From an uncultured bacterium (GTDB lineage Bacteria > Actinomycetota > Coriobacteriia > Coriobacteriales > Eggerthellaceae), in the NCBI GenBank assembly GCA_937890835.1, contig CALADF010000035.1:62001-126000 (forward strand): a DNA stretch of 64,000 nucleotides, given 5' to 3'. Both the position numbers and the translations under genes were made by a program. The notes under the pieces were generated by a model. The model saw nothing but the letters and a program-made list of their open reading frames with translations. It did no database searches and was not told the origin of the DNA. Shown here piece after piece: positions 33,105-43,410 of this stretch (its first letter is position 1; each line of letters begins with the position of its first letter).

Positions 33105-34793
33105 ATGACCGACGAGAACGCTCCGAATCCCACCGAGGCCCGACATTCGACGCAGGGCGGAAGCCCGCAGCCCTGCGTTTGCGCGCAGGACGATCGCGCC
33201 GAGTCGGCGACCGCGCCTGACGCGAAGCCCGCGGGCGAGGGTGGCGAGGGCAACGTCGCTCAGCCCATCTACATCAGAGAGGTCCAAGGCCATCAGCGCC
33301 GCTATCGCGACCTCATCCGCTTCACCCATTCTTCGACGCGGGCGGCGGGCGTCATGCTCGTCGCGGCTATCATCGCGCTCATCATAGCCAACACGCCGGC
33401 GCACGAGCCGTTTCTCGAGTTCTGGCATACGTACGTGGTCGTCGGGTTCGGCGACATGGTGGGCGCGATGTCGCTTGCCCATATCATCAGCGACATCTTC
33501 ATGGCGGTGTTCTTCCTGCTGGTCGGCCTTGAGATCAAATACGAGATGACCGTCGGCGAGCTGACGAACATCCGTCAGGCCGCGCTTCCCATCATCGCGG
33601 CGTTCGGCGGCGTCGTGATGCCTATCGTCATCTACAGCGCCTTCAACGCCGGCGATCCCTCGGCGGCGCAGGGCTGGGGCGTTCCGACCGCGACCGATAT
33701 CGCGTTCGCCCTCGGCATCATGGCGCTTTTGGGCAGCCGTGTTCCCAACGGCATTCGCGTGTTCCTCTCGACGCTCGCCGTCGCCGACGATATCATCGCC
33801 ATCCTGGTCATCGCGGTGTTCTACGGGCAAAGCCCCTCGTTTTTCTGGCTCGCGCTGGCGGCGGCGGTCTTCGTGGCGCTGCTGGTGATGAACCGCGCGC
33901 ACATTTACTCGCTTTACCCCTACATCATCGTGGGCGGCGTGCTGTGGTTCTGCGTGTTCATGTCGGGCGTCCACTCGACCATCGCGGGCGTCCTTTTGGC
34001 GTTCGCCATTCCCTCGGGATCGCGCGTCAACCTCAACAGCTTCCTGAACTGGTCGGATGATCGGGTGAAGGAGGCGCGTTCGGTTTACGACGAGGGCACG
34101 CCGGTTATTGCGCAGGGCGAGTATCTCAAGACCGTGCAGAAGTTAACGCATGTCACCCGGGAGGTGGTGCCGCCCGCCACGCGGCTCGAGCACAAGCTCT
34201 ATCCCTGGGTGTATTTCGGCGTTCTGCCGTTGTTCGCGCTGACCAACGCCGACGTTGCGCTCGGCGGCGTCGACATCGGCGCGCTTGTCTCGAACACGGT
34301 TTTGCTGGGCGTTTTCTTCGGCTTGGTGGTGGGAAAACCGCTCGGCATCATGCTGTTCAGCTTCATCACCGTCAAGCTTAAAATCGCGTCGCTTCCCGAG
34401 AACGTCAACTGGATGCACATGCTCGGCGCGTCCATTCTCGGCGGCGTGGGCTTCACCATGGCCATCTTCGTGGCGAACCTGGCCTACGACGACGAGATGC
34501 TTGTCATGGCGGCGAAGCTCGGCATCCTCGCCGCATCGCTGGTCGCGGGCATCGCGGGTTTCGCGCTCCTGTTCGCGCAGGCGCGTCTCGCTGAGAAGCG
34601 GGGCGTGGCGTACATCACGACGCATGGGGACGATGTGTGTCGCCAAACCGCAGGCGCCGAGGCCGAGCGTGATTGCGAGGATCTGCTCGAGGTGCTCGGC
34701 GATGCCGACCTGACGAGCGAGGTCGCCGCTGTCCGCGAGTCGTGCCGGGGCGTTGCCGAGGTCGTGGTGCAGGAGAAGAAGCGCCGCCGATAG
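33105..34793 (+). CDS. nhaA: Na+/H+ antiporter NhaA
   Basis: The start at ATG 33105 (MTDENAPNPTEARHS) follows GAGGTGA; 562 residues, longer than E. coli NhaA because of ~65 polar N-terminal residues and a ~75-residue charged C-terminal tail. About 11-12 membrane segments lie between. The transport aspartate pair is in S-T-L-A-V-A-D-D-I-I-A-I-L-V-I, and P-T-A-T-D-I-A-F-A-L-G, G-L-E-I-K-Y-E and G-V-H-S-T-I-A-G-V-L are also present. It exports Na+ in exchange for protons. The tail (V-C-R-Q-T ... K-K-R-R-R) could be regulatory; that is inference. Confidence 0.95.
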   Translation: MTDENAPNPTEARHSTQGGSPQPCVCAQDDRAESATAPDAKPAGEGGEGNVAQPIYIREVQGHQRRYRDLIRFTHSSTRAAGVMLVAAIIALIIANTPAHEPFLEFWHTYVVVGFGDMVGAMSLAHIISDIFMAVFFLLVGLEIKYEMTVGELTNIRQAALPIIAAFGGVVMPIVIYSAFNAGDPSAAQGWGVPTATDIAFALGIMALLGSRVPNGIRVFLSTLAVADDIIAILVIAVFYGQSPSFFWLALAAAVFVALLVMNRAHIYSLYPYIIVGGVLWFCVFMSGVHSTIAGVLLAFAIPSGSRVNLNSFLNWSDDRVKEARSVYDEGTPVIAQGEYLKTVQKLTHVTREVVPPATRLEHKLYPWVYFGVLPLFALTNADVALGGVDIGALVSNTVLLGVFFGLVVGKPLGIMLFSFITVKLKIASLPENVNWMHMLGASILGGVGFTMAIFVANLAYDDEMLVMAAKLGILAASLVAGIAGFALLFAQARLAEKRGVAYITTHGDDVCRQTAGAEAERDCEDLLEVLGDADLTSEVAAVRESCRGVAEVVVQEKKRRR

Positions 34794-34816
34794 AAGCTCT
34801 CCTCAGTTGTCTCGTG

Positions 34817-34857
34817 TCGAGCCCGGGCGCGTCTGCGCGTTCGGGCTCGATTTGCTT
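34817..34857 (+). terminator. Terminator after nhaA
   Basis: TCGAGCCCG (34817-34825) pairs with CGGGCTCGA (34842-34850), loop about 16 nt, followed by TTTGCTT. Confidence 0.75.
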
Positions 34858-34927
34858 ATGCGCGCCGGGCTGCAACCGTCGCACCTCCCGCCGCTCCGCT
34901 CCGCTGCTCCCAATCGCGTTTTCTCGC

Positions 34928-34988
34928 TTGCGCATACCCTTCTGGGGTATATAATCCTCAAATATGATAAGATACCCCTTAAGGGTAT
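34928..34988 (+). promoter_or_regulatory. csoR-copA promoter with two CsoR-type operators
   Basis: TTGCGC (34928-34933) and TATAAT (34950-34955), spacer 16 nt. Two boxes of the same form, ATACCC-N5-GGGTAT, lie at 34934-34950 and 34972-34988; the first fills the promoter spacer, the second covers the start of the transcript. A/T-flanked G/C tracts of this kind are the known operator type of CsoR/RcnR-family repressors, and the gene downstream encodes one. Binding at either box would block RNA polymerase. Confidence 0.8.
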
Positions 34989-35058
34989 ATGAGCACGATC
35001 GCGGACTTGGTCGCACGGGCCTCGGACCGATCGTCGCATCGAGGGAAAGGGTGCATCG

Positions 35059-35370
35059 ATGGCGGAGTCGAAGAAGGCGGCGTGTTGCTGTCGCCATAAG
35101 AGCACGCCGCGCAGCAACGAGCTGCAGCGCGATGTGCAAAAACGCCTCAACCGTGCCATCGGGCAGCTGAACGGTGTGAAGGCGATGATCGATGACAACC
35201 GCTACTGCGGCGACGTTCTCACCCAGCTCGCCGCTGCGGAAAGCGCGGTCAGGCGCGTCTCCGAGATTCTCCTGGCCGAGCACATGCGTACCTGCGTCAT
35301 CGAGGAGATTCGCGCGGGAAACGACGAGGTGGTCGACGAGGTAGTCGGTCTCATGAGGAAGTTCATGTGA
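35059..35370 (+). CDS. csoR: Copper-sensing repressor, CsoR family
   Basis: 103 residues, all-helical DUF156 type, beginning MAESKKAACCCRHKS after GAAAGGG. The Cu(I) ligand set is complete and correctly spaced: C50, H75 and C79 (N-R-Y-C-G-D-V-L-T-Q and A-E-H-M-R-T-C-V), matching C36-H61-C65 of Mycobacterium tuberculosis CsoR. The R-L-x-R-x-x-G-Q-L-x-G-V region (29-40) is the DNA-contact helix. Copper binding releases it from DNA. The extra N-terminal C9, C10 and C11 are unusual and might bind metal; that is inference. It autoregulates through the two boxes upstream, with copA next. Confidence 0.93.
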   Translation: MAESKKAACCCRHKSTPRSNELQRDVQKRLNRAIGQLNGVKAMIDDNRYCGDVLTQLAAAESAVRRVSEILLAEHMRTCVIEEIRAGNDEVVDEVVGLMRKFM

Positions 35371-35562
35371 GGGCGAATGCGCGTTTCCTCGCGTAGCGCT
35401 GCTCGACATCCTCGCGGGCGCGCTTCGGGAGCGAGCGCATGACGTGATGCGGGAAAAGGACGCATCTTGAGATCGGGGCGCGCGATGCGAGGATCGGGCG
35501 TCGCGCAGGGTGCGAAGGCGGCGCGTCGCGCGAGGCGGCGCGCTTTGGAAAGCGATGAGAGT

Positions 35563-38373
<2,811 letters not shown>

Positions 38374-38626
38374 TCTGCGCGTGGCGCGCGGGCGCGACGG
38401 CGCGTGCGAGGCGGTCGCCTGCGCTGGTTGCGCCTTGAAGCGCATGCGGGCGCGCGCGGTGCGAGAGCGGGGATCGGCCTTGCGCGCTGCTTGTTTCGTG
38501 CGCTCGCGCCCGCGCTTCCCCGTATCGGCGGAGGGGAAACCTCGTTGCGCTATACTCGAACGCACCGAAACGCAACGTTCGCGCGCCTTGCTAAATAGGG
38601 CGCGCCTGAAATCGAGGGGGCCTTTG

Positions 38627-40006
38627 ATGAGCACTGCCGCTATCGTGCTTGCCGCCGGCGCGGGCACGCGCATGAAATCCAAGAAGCCGAAGGTCGCGCA
38701 CGAGGTGCTCGGCAAGCCGCTCGTGCGATGGGTCGTCGACGCCGCGCGCGAGGCGGGTGTCGAGCGCGTGGTCAGCGTCGTGGGGCACGCCCGCGAACAG
38801 GTCGCCCCGCTTGTCGAGGGCGATACCGAGATCGTCGTGCAGGAACAGCAAAACGGCACGGCGGGTGCGGTGGCGGTTTGCGCCGACGCGCTTGCCGACT
38901 TCGACGGATCGCTCGTGGTCTTGTCGGGCGACTGCCCGCTCATCTCGTCTGAGACCATCGCGGCGCTCGTCAAGGCACGCGAGGACGCCGATGCGGCCGT
39001 GGTCGTGCTGAGCATGGAGCTGGAGAATCCGTTCGGCTACGGGCGCATCATCCGCGGCGAGGACGGATCGGTGGTGCGCATCGTCGAGCAGAAGGACGCT
39101 ACCCCCGAGGAGGCGGCGGTTTGCGAGTGCAACTCCGGCTTCTACTGCTTCGATGCCAAAGCGCTGTTCGCGGCGCTTTCGAAGGTGGGCTCCGATAACG
39201 CGCAGGGCGAGTTCTATCTGACCGACGTGCTGGAGATCTGCCGCAACGAGGGGCGCGTCGTCACGGCGCTTACCGCGCAGGACCCGACCGAATGCCTCGG
39301 CGTGAACTCCCGCGCGCAGTTGGCCCAGGCCGCCTCCGTCATGCGCGACCGCATCAACGCGCGCCACCTGGCGGCGGGCGTCACCATGTGGGATCCGTCG
39401 AGCGTGTGGATCGGCCCCGATGTGAGGATCGAGCGCGACGTGGAGCTGCTTCCCCAGGTCATCCTGATGGGGTCGACCTTCATCGGCGAGGACAGCGTCG
39501 TCGGGCCGAACACGCGCCTGACCGACACGACCGTCGGGCGCGGATGCGTCATCGACGAGACCGTCGCGGTCGAGGCCGTCGTCGACGACGGGGCCACCTG
39601 CGGGCCGCGTGCCTATTTGCGCCCGGCTGCGCATCTGTGCGAGGGCGCGAAGGCGGGCACGCACGTGGAGATCAAGAAATCGACCATCGGCGCGGGCAGC
39701 AAGGTGCCGCATCTGTCGTACGTGGGCGATGCGACCATCGGCGAGGGCGTGAACCTGGGTGCCGGCACCATCACGTGCAACTACGACGGAGCGAAGAAGT
39801 GGCCGACCGTCATCGGCGACGACGTGTTCGTGGGCTCGTCGACCATGTTGGTCGCGCCGGTCAGCATCGGCGCCGGCTCGCTTATCGGCGCGGGCTCGGT
39901 TATCACCGAGGACGTGTCCCCCGATGCGCTCGCGCTCGGGCGTGCGCGTCAGGTGGAGATCGAGGGTTGGGCGGAGGAGAACCGCCGCAAACGCGCCGAA
40001 GGGTAG
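38627..40006 (+). CDS. glmU: Bifunctional N-acetylglucosamine-1-phosphate uridyltransferase / glucosamine-1-phosphate acetyltransferase
   Basis: The start at ATG 38627 (MSTAAIVLAAGAGTRMKS) follows GAGGGGG; 459 residues. The N-terminal pyrophosphorylase has L-A-A-G-A-G-T-R-M-K-S-K-K-P-K, Q-E-Q-Q-N-G-T-A-G-A-V, G-D-C-P-L and Y-G-R-I-I-R; the C-terminal left-handed beta-helix has hexapeptide repeats, K-A-G-T-H-V-E-I-K-K-S, G-A-G-T-I-T-C-N-Y-D-G and the catalytic-loop region. It makes UDP-GlcNAc for the cell wall. prs follows 276 nt later behind its own candidate promoter. Confidence 0.97.
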   Translation: MSTAAIVLAAGAGTRMKSKKPKVAHEVLGKPLVRWVVDAAREAGVERVVSVVGHAREQVAPLVEGDTEIVVQEQQNGTAGAVAVCADALADFDGSLVVLSGDCPLISSETIAALVKAREDADAAVVVLSMELENPFGYGRIIRGEDGSVVRIVEQKDATPEEAAVCECNSGFYCFDAKALFAALSKVGSDNAQGEFYLTDVLEICRNEGRVVTALTAQDPTECLGVNSRAQLAQAASVMRDRINARHLAAGVTMWDPSSVWIGPDVRIERDVELLPQVILMGSTFIGEDSVVGPNTRLTDTTVGRGCVIDETVAVEAVVDDGATCGPRAYLRPAAHLCEGAKAGTHVEIKKSTIGAGSKVPHLSYVGDATIGEGVNLGAGTITCNYDGAKKWPTVIGDDVFVGSSTMLVAPVSIGAGSLIGAGSVITEDVSPDALALGRARQVEIEGWAEENRRKRAEG

Positions 40007-40018
40007 CTTCGTCGTTTT

Positions 40019-40060
40019 CCGCCCCTGGATTTCGGTCAGCGGGGGCGGAGCCGTTTTCTT
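40019..40060 (+). terminator. Probable terminator after glmU
   Basis: CCGCCCC (40019-40025) pairs with GGGGCGG (40042-40048), followed by AGCCGTTTTCTT. The T-run starts five bases after the stem, so strength is moderate. Confidence 0.55.
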
Positions 40061-40144
40061 GATGTCCGGGACCGGCGATCGGACGGCGTGATCGTCGCTC
40101 CGCCGGCTTCCTCGGCTCCTTGGCGCACGCCGTCGGCTTCCCGC

Positions 40145-40242
40145 TTCCACCTCATGCGTTCAGCGTTACAATAGGAGGGCTAAAGGCTCGCGGGTCTTAC
40201 GCTGAGGTAAGATCGGGCGCGTCCGAGGGGAATCGGACGCGC
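40145..40242 (+). promoter_or_regulatory. prs promoter and leader hairpin
   Basis: TTCCAC (40145-40150) and TACAAT (40167-40172), spacer 16 nt, precede a leader that contains a perfect 10-bp hairpin GCGCGTCCGA-GGGGAA-TCGGACGCGC (40217-40242) ending 40 nt before the ATG. No T-run follows, so it is more likely an mRNA-stability or translation element than a terminator. Confidence 0.45.
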
Positions 40243-40282
40243 GCGAGTCGACGAGATGACGTAAACGAACAGGAGTCTTTCC

Positions 40283-41248
40283 ATGACTGAGATGCAGAAG
40301 AGCTTGGCGTTGTTCACGGGCTCGGTCAACCCCGAGCTCGCCGAGGAGATCGCGAAGAATCTCGGCACCTCGCTGGGCAACGTCAAGTTGGCGAAGTTCG
40401 CCAACGGTGAGATCTACGCACGCTACCAGGAGAGCGTGCGCGGCGCGGATGTGTTCCTCATCCAATCGGTGAGCGCGGGCAACGGCTACGACGTCAACGA
40501 CGCGTTGATGGAGCTGCTCATCATGGTCGATGCCGCCAAGCGCGCTTCCGCGCGCACGGTGTCCGCCGTGGTCGCCCATTACGGTTACGCGCGCCAGGAC
40601 CGCAAGGCAGCGCCGCGCGAGCCCATCACGGCGAAGCTCGTCGCCGATCTTCTGGCGGCGTCCGGCGTCGACAACGTCATCACCATCGATCTGCATCAGG
40701 ACGCCATCCAGGGCTTCTTCGATCTGCCGGTGAACCATATGACCGCCATGCCCATCTTCGTGGACTACTACAAGAGCAAGGGTTTCGACACCGATAAGCT
40801 CTGCGTGGTCTCCCCCGACGTGGGGCGTGCGAAAGCCGCGAAGAAGTTCTCCACCATGCTCGACTGCGACATCGCCATCATGCACAAGGACCGTCCGAAG
40901 CACAACCAGGCCGAGATCACGGCGCTTATCGGCGATGTCACGGGCAAGATCTGCATCTTGAACGACGATATGATCGACACAGCGGGCTCGCTGGTGGCCG
41001 CTGCCGCGACGCTTAAGGCCAAGGGCGCGGCGAAGGTGTACGCGTGCGCGACGCACGGCCTGTTCAGCGGTCCTGCTTACGAGCGCATCGCCAACTCCTG
41101 CATCGAGGAGGTCGTGGTCACCAACGCGGTGCCGGTGCCGCTTGAGCGTCAGACCGGCAAGGTCAAGGTGCTCTCGGTCGGCCCGCTGTTCGCGAAGACC
41201 ATCATGAACGTTTACAAGAACGGCTCGGTTGCAAGCTTGTTCGAGTAG
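40283..41248 (+). CDS. prs: Ribose-phosphate pyrophosphokinase
   Basis: 321 residues with the class I PRPP synthetase landmarks: F-A-N-G-E-I-Y-A-R, E-S-V-R-G-A-D-V-F-L-I-Q-S, Y-G-Y-A-R-Q-D-R-K, T-I-D-L-H-Q-D-A-I-Q-G-F-F, V-V-S-P-D-V-G-R-A-K and the PRPP loop L-N-D-D-M-I-D-T-A-G-S. It converts ribose 5-phosphate and ATP to PRPP for nucleotide, His and Trp synthesis. In the loop, the common V-D-D-M-I-D-T reads N-D-D-M-I-D-T. It begins MTEMQKSLALFTG after AGGAG. Confidence 0.97.
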   Translation: MTEMQKSLALFTGSVNPELAEEIAKNLGTSLGNVKLAKFANGEIYARYQESVRGADVFLIQSVSAGNGYDVNDALMELLIMVDAAKRASARTVSAVVAHYGYARQDRKAAPREPITAKLVADLLAASGVDNVITIDLHQDAIQGFFDLPVNHMTAMPIFVDYYKSKGFDTDKLCVVSPDVGRAKAAKKFSTMLDCDIAIMHKDRPKHNQAEITALIGDVTGKICILNDDMIDTAGSLVAAAATLKAKGAAKVYACATHGLFSGPAYERIANSCIEEVVVTNAVPVPLERQTGKVKVLSVGPLFAKTIMNVYKNGSVASLFE

Positions 41249-41258
41249 GCGGCGCAGC

Positions 41259-41388
41259 GCCCGCTTTGCGCGGGCCTGCGGTTTCGGGATGGCGCGCGGG
41301 GAAGCCTCGCGCGCCATCGGACGGCTTCAGACCGTCGACCTTTTCCGGCTTCCAACGGGTCGAGGCGACCCGGCGGAGGCTTTTTTTA
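41259..41388 (+). terminator. Cluster of three hairpins ending in a T-run between prs and pth
   Basis: Three stems follow prs: GCCCGC/GCGGGC (41259-41264 with 41270-41275), ATGGCGCGCG/CGCGCGCCAT (41289-41298 with 41308-41317), and CGGGTCG-AGG-CGACCCG (41356-41372), the last followed eight bases on by TTTTTTT (41381-41387). The group probably ends prs transcription before pth; the middle stem is the strongest. Confidence 0.6.
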
Positions 41389-41444
41389 CGAACGGATCCG
41401 ATGGGCGTGACGAGCTGCCCGTCGGCGGAGGAAGGAGCGCGGAT

Positions 41445-42002
41445 TTGTATTTGATCGTCGGCCTGGGCAATCCGGGTGATGAATACGCGCATACGCGGCA
41501 TAACGCCGGGTTCGACGCGGTGGACGCCATCGCCGAGGAGATCGGCGTGCGCTATTGGAAGACCGAGTGCGGGGCGCTTACGGGCAAGGGCGCTTACCGC
41601 GATATCGACGTGGTGTTGGCGAAGCCCCAAAGCTACATGAACACCTCGGGCGGCCCGGTGAAGCAGCTCATGAACGCCTACGGTGTCGATGCGGCGCACC
41701 TCGTGGTCATCCATGACGAGCTGGACATCGACCCCGGCACCGTTCGCGTGAAGTTCGGCGGCGGGCATGCGGGTCACAACGGCCTGCGCTCCATCTGCGA
41801 TAAGATCGGCACGCGCGATTGGTATCGCGTGCGCGTGGGCATCGGGCGTCCGCCGGGACGCATGAACGTCGCCGATTACGTGCTGTCCCTTCCCAAGAAG
41901 GAGGCAGCCGAGGATTTCGAGTACGCGGTGGGGCGAGGGTCCCAGGCGGCGCTGTACCTGATCGAGCACGGGCTGGAGAAGACGCAGCAGGCGTTCAACT
42001 AA
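41445..42002 (+). CDS. pth: Peptidyl-tRNA hydrolase
   Basis: The start is the TTG at 41445 (reading M-Y-L-I-V-G-L-G-N-P-G), after AGGAAGGAG; an in-frame extension to 41229 would run through the hairpin cluster. 185 residues. Signatures: V-G-L-G-N-P-G-D-E-Y-A-H-T-R-H-N-A-G-F (catalytic His), K-P-Q-S-Y-M-N-T-S-G, H-D-E-L-D and G-G-H-A-G-H-N-G-L-R-S. It recycles peptidyl-tRNA. It ends 43 nt before the MFS gene. Confidence 0.96.
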   Translation: MYLIVGLGNPGDEYAHTRHNAGFDAVDAIAEEIGVRYWKTECGALTGKGAYRDIDVVLAKPQSYMNTSGGPVKQLMNAYGVDAAHLVVIHDELDIDPGTVRVKFGGGHAGHNGLRSICDKIGTRDWYRVRVGIGRPPGRMNVADYVLSLPKKEAAEDFEYAVGRGSQAALYLIEHGLEKTQQAFN

Positions 42003-42045
42003 CGCGTCGCGCGTGCGCGGCGTGAAGTTCGGAGGTAATGCAATC

Positions 42046-43407
42046 ATGCTCAAGTTAAGCGAAAAAGGCCACACGTACGCGATGTTCGCCATCGCGGTTT
42101 TGGCGTGCGCGCTCGGCTCGTTGACGCAGACGGTCATGAACCCCATGCTCGACGGCGTTCAGGCCGATTTCGGCGTCGACGCCAGCGTGAGTCAGTGGCT
42201 CACCACCATCTACATGCTGGTGCTCGGCATCACCGTTCCCGCGGTGACGTTTCTCGCCCAGAAGATGTGCACGCGCAGCCTCATGGCGCTTTCGCTCGGA
42301 TTGTTCATCGCGGGGTCGCTCGTGAGTTTCGTCTCCGATTGTTTCGCCGTTTTGGTTGCCGGCCGTGTGCTGCAGGCGGTCGCTGCGGGCATCACCTTGC
42401 CGCTCGTGCAGTCCATCGCCATGACGCGCTTTCCCCCGGGGCAAAACGGCACGGCCATGGGCATCGCCGGCATCGCCATGGGATTCGCCCCCAACATCGG
42501 GCCGCTCATCGGCGGTTCGCTGGTCGACACATGGGGTTGGCGCAGCTTCTTCATCATCCTGGTGGGCATCTTGGTGGTTCTGGTGCTTGCGAACATGGCG
42601 TTCGTGAAGCGTGAGGACGCGCGCAACTCCTCCGCTCGTTTGGAGACGGTGTCGTTCCTTTTGTCCACGCTCGGATTCGGCGGTCTTCTGCTGGCGTTCT
42701 CCAACGCTGCGTCGCTGAGCTTTGCCAGCCCGCTCGTTTGGGCGCCCGCCATCGTGGGCGCGGTGTGCCTCGTGCTGTTCGTGCGCAGGCAGAAGCGCTT
42801 GGAGACGCCGCTCATCAGCATGCGCATCTTCTCGTCGGCTCACTACCGCGTGAGCTTCATCGCGCAGAACTGCCTGTTCGCGTCGTTTATGGGCATTACG
42901 CTCATCGTGCCGTTGTGCGTGCAGGGGCCGATGGGGCTTACTCCCTTCGAAGCGGGCCTGGTGTTCGTGCCGGCAACCATCTTCGCCATCATCGTGAACC
43001 CCATCGCGGGCATTTTGTCGGACAAGGTGGGCGCACGTCCGGTGGTCATCGCGGCGAGCATCCTCCTGACCGTCGGCGCGGTGTCGATGGCGTTCGTCGA
43101 CGTCTCCACGCCGCTGTGGTTGCTCACGCTCATGCAGACCATTCGCGGCTTGGGCGTGAGCGCCCTCATCGGGCCTTTGAACTCATGGGGCATGGCGGGG
43201 CTTCCGCATGACGTGATGATGGATGCAAGCGCGTTCTTCGCCGCGGTGCGGCAGTCGTGCGCGTCGTTCGGCACGGCGCTCATGGTGCTCATCATCACGG
43301 TGGTGTCCGCCGCGACGCCCGGCATCCTGGGGTATCAGCTGGCGTTCGGCTTGTCCGCGCTTTTCTCCGCGTGCGTGTTCGTGCTGGCCGTGTGGAAGGT
43401 TCGCTAA
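42046..43407 (+). CDS. MFS multidrug transporter, DHA2-like
   Basis: The start at ATG 42046 (MLKLSEKGHTYAMFAIAVLACALGSLTQTVMNPML) follows GGAGGT; 453 residues with about 13-14 hydrophobic segments. Early motifs typical of DHA2 drug:H+ antiporters are present: W-L-T-T-I-Y-M-L-V-L-G-I-T-V-P, G-R-V-L-Q-A-V-A-A-G-I-T-L-P and G-P-L-I-G-G-S-L-V-D-T-W-G-W-R. The substrate is unknown. It ends three nt before the ABC-F gene, with no terminator, so the two are probably co-transcribed; an exporter next to an ABC-F protein could be a resistance pair, though that is only inference. Confidence 0.88.
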   Translation: MLKLSEKGHTYAMFAIAVLACALGSLTQTVMNPMLDGVQADFGVDASVSQWLTTIYMLVLGITVPAVTFLAQKMCTRSLMALSLGLFIAGSLVSFVSDCFAVLVAGRVLQAVAAGITLPLVQSIAMTRFPPGQNGTAMGIAGIAMGFAPNIGPLIGGSLVDTWGWRSFFIILVGILVVLVLANMAFVKREDARNSSARLETVSFLLSTLGFGGLLLAFSNAASLSFASPLVWAPAIVGAVCLVLFVRRQKRLETPLISMRIFSSAHYRVSFIAQNCLFASFMGITLIVPLCVQGPMGLTPFEAGLVFVPATIFAIIVNPIAGILSDKVGARPVVIAASILLTVGAVSMAFVDVSTPLWLLTLMQTIRGLGVSALIGPLNSWGMAGLPHDVMMDASAFFAAVRQSCASFGTALMVLIITVVSAATPGILGYQLAFGLSALFSACVFVLAVWKVR

Positions 43408-43410
43408 GCT

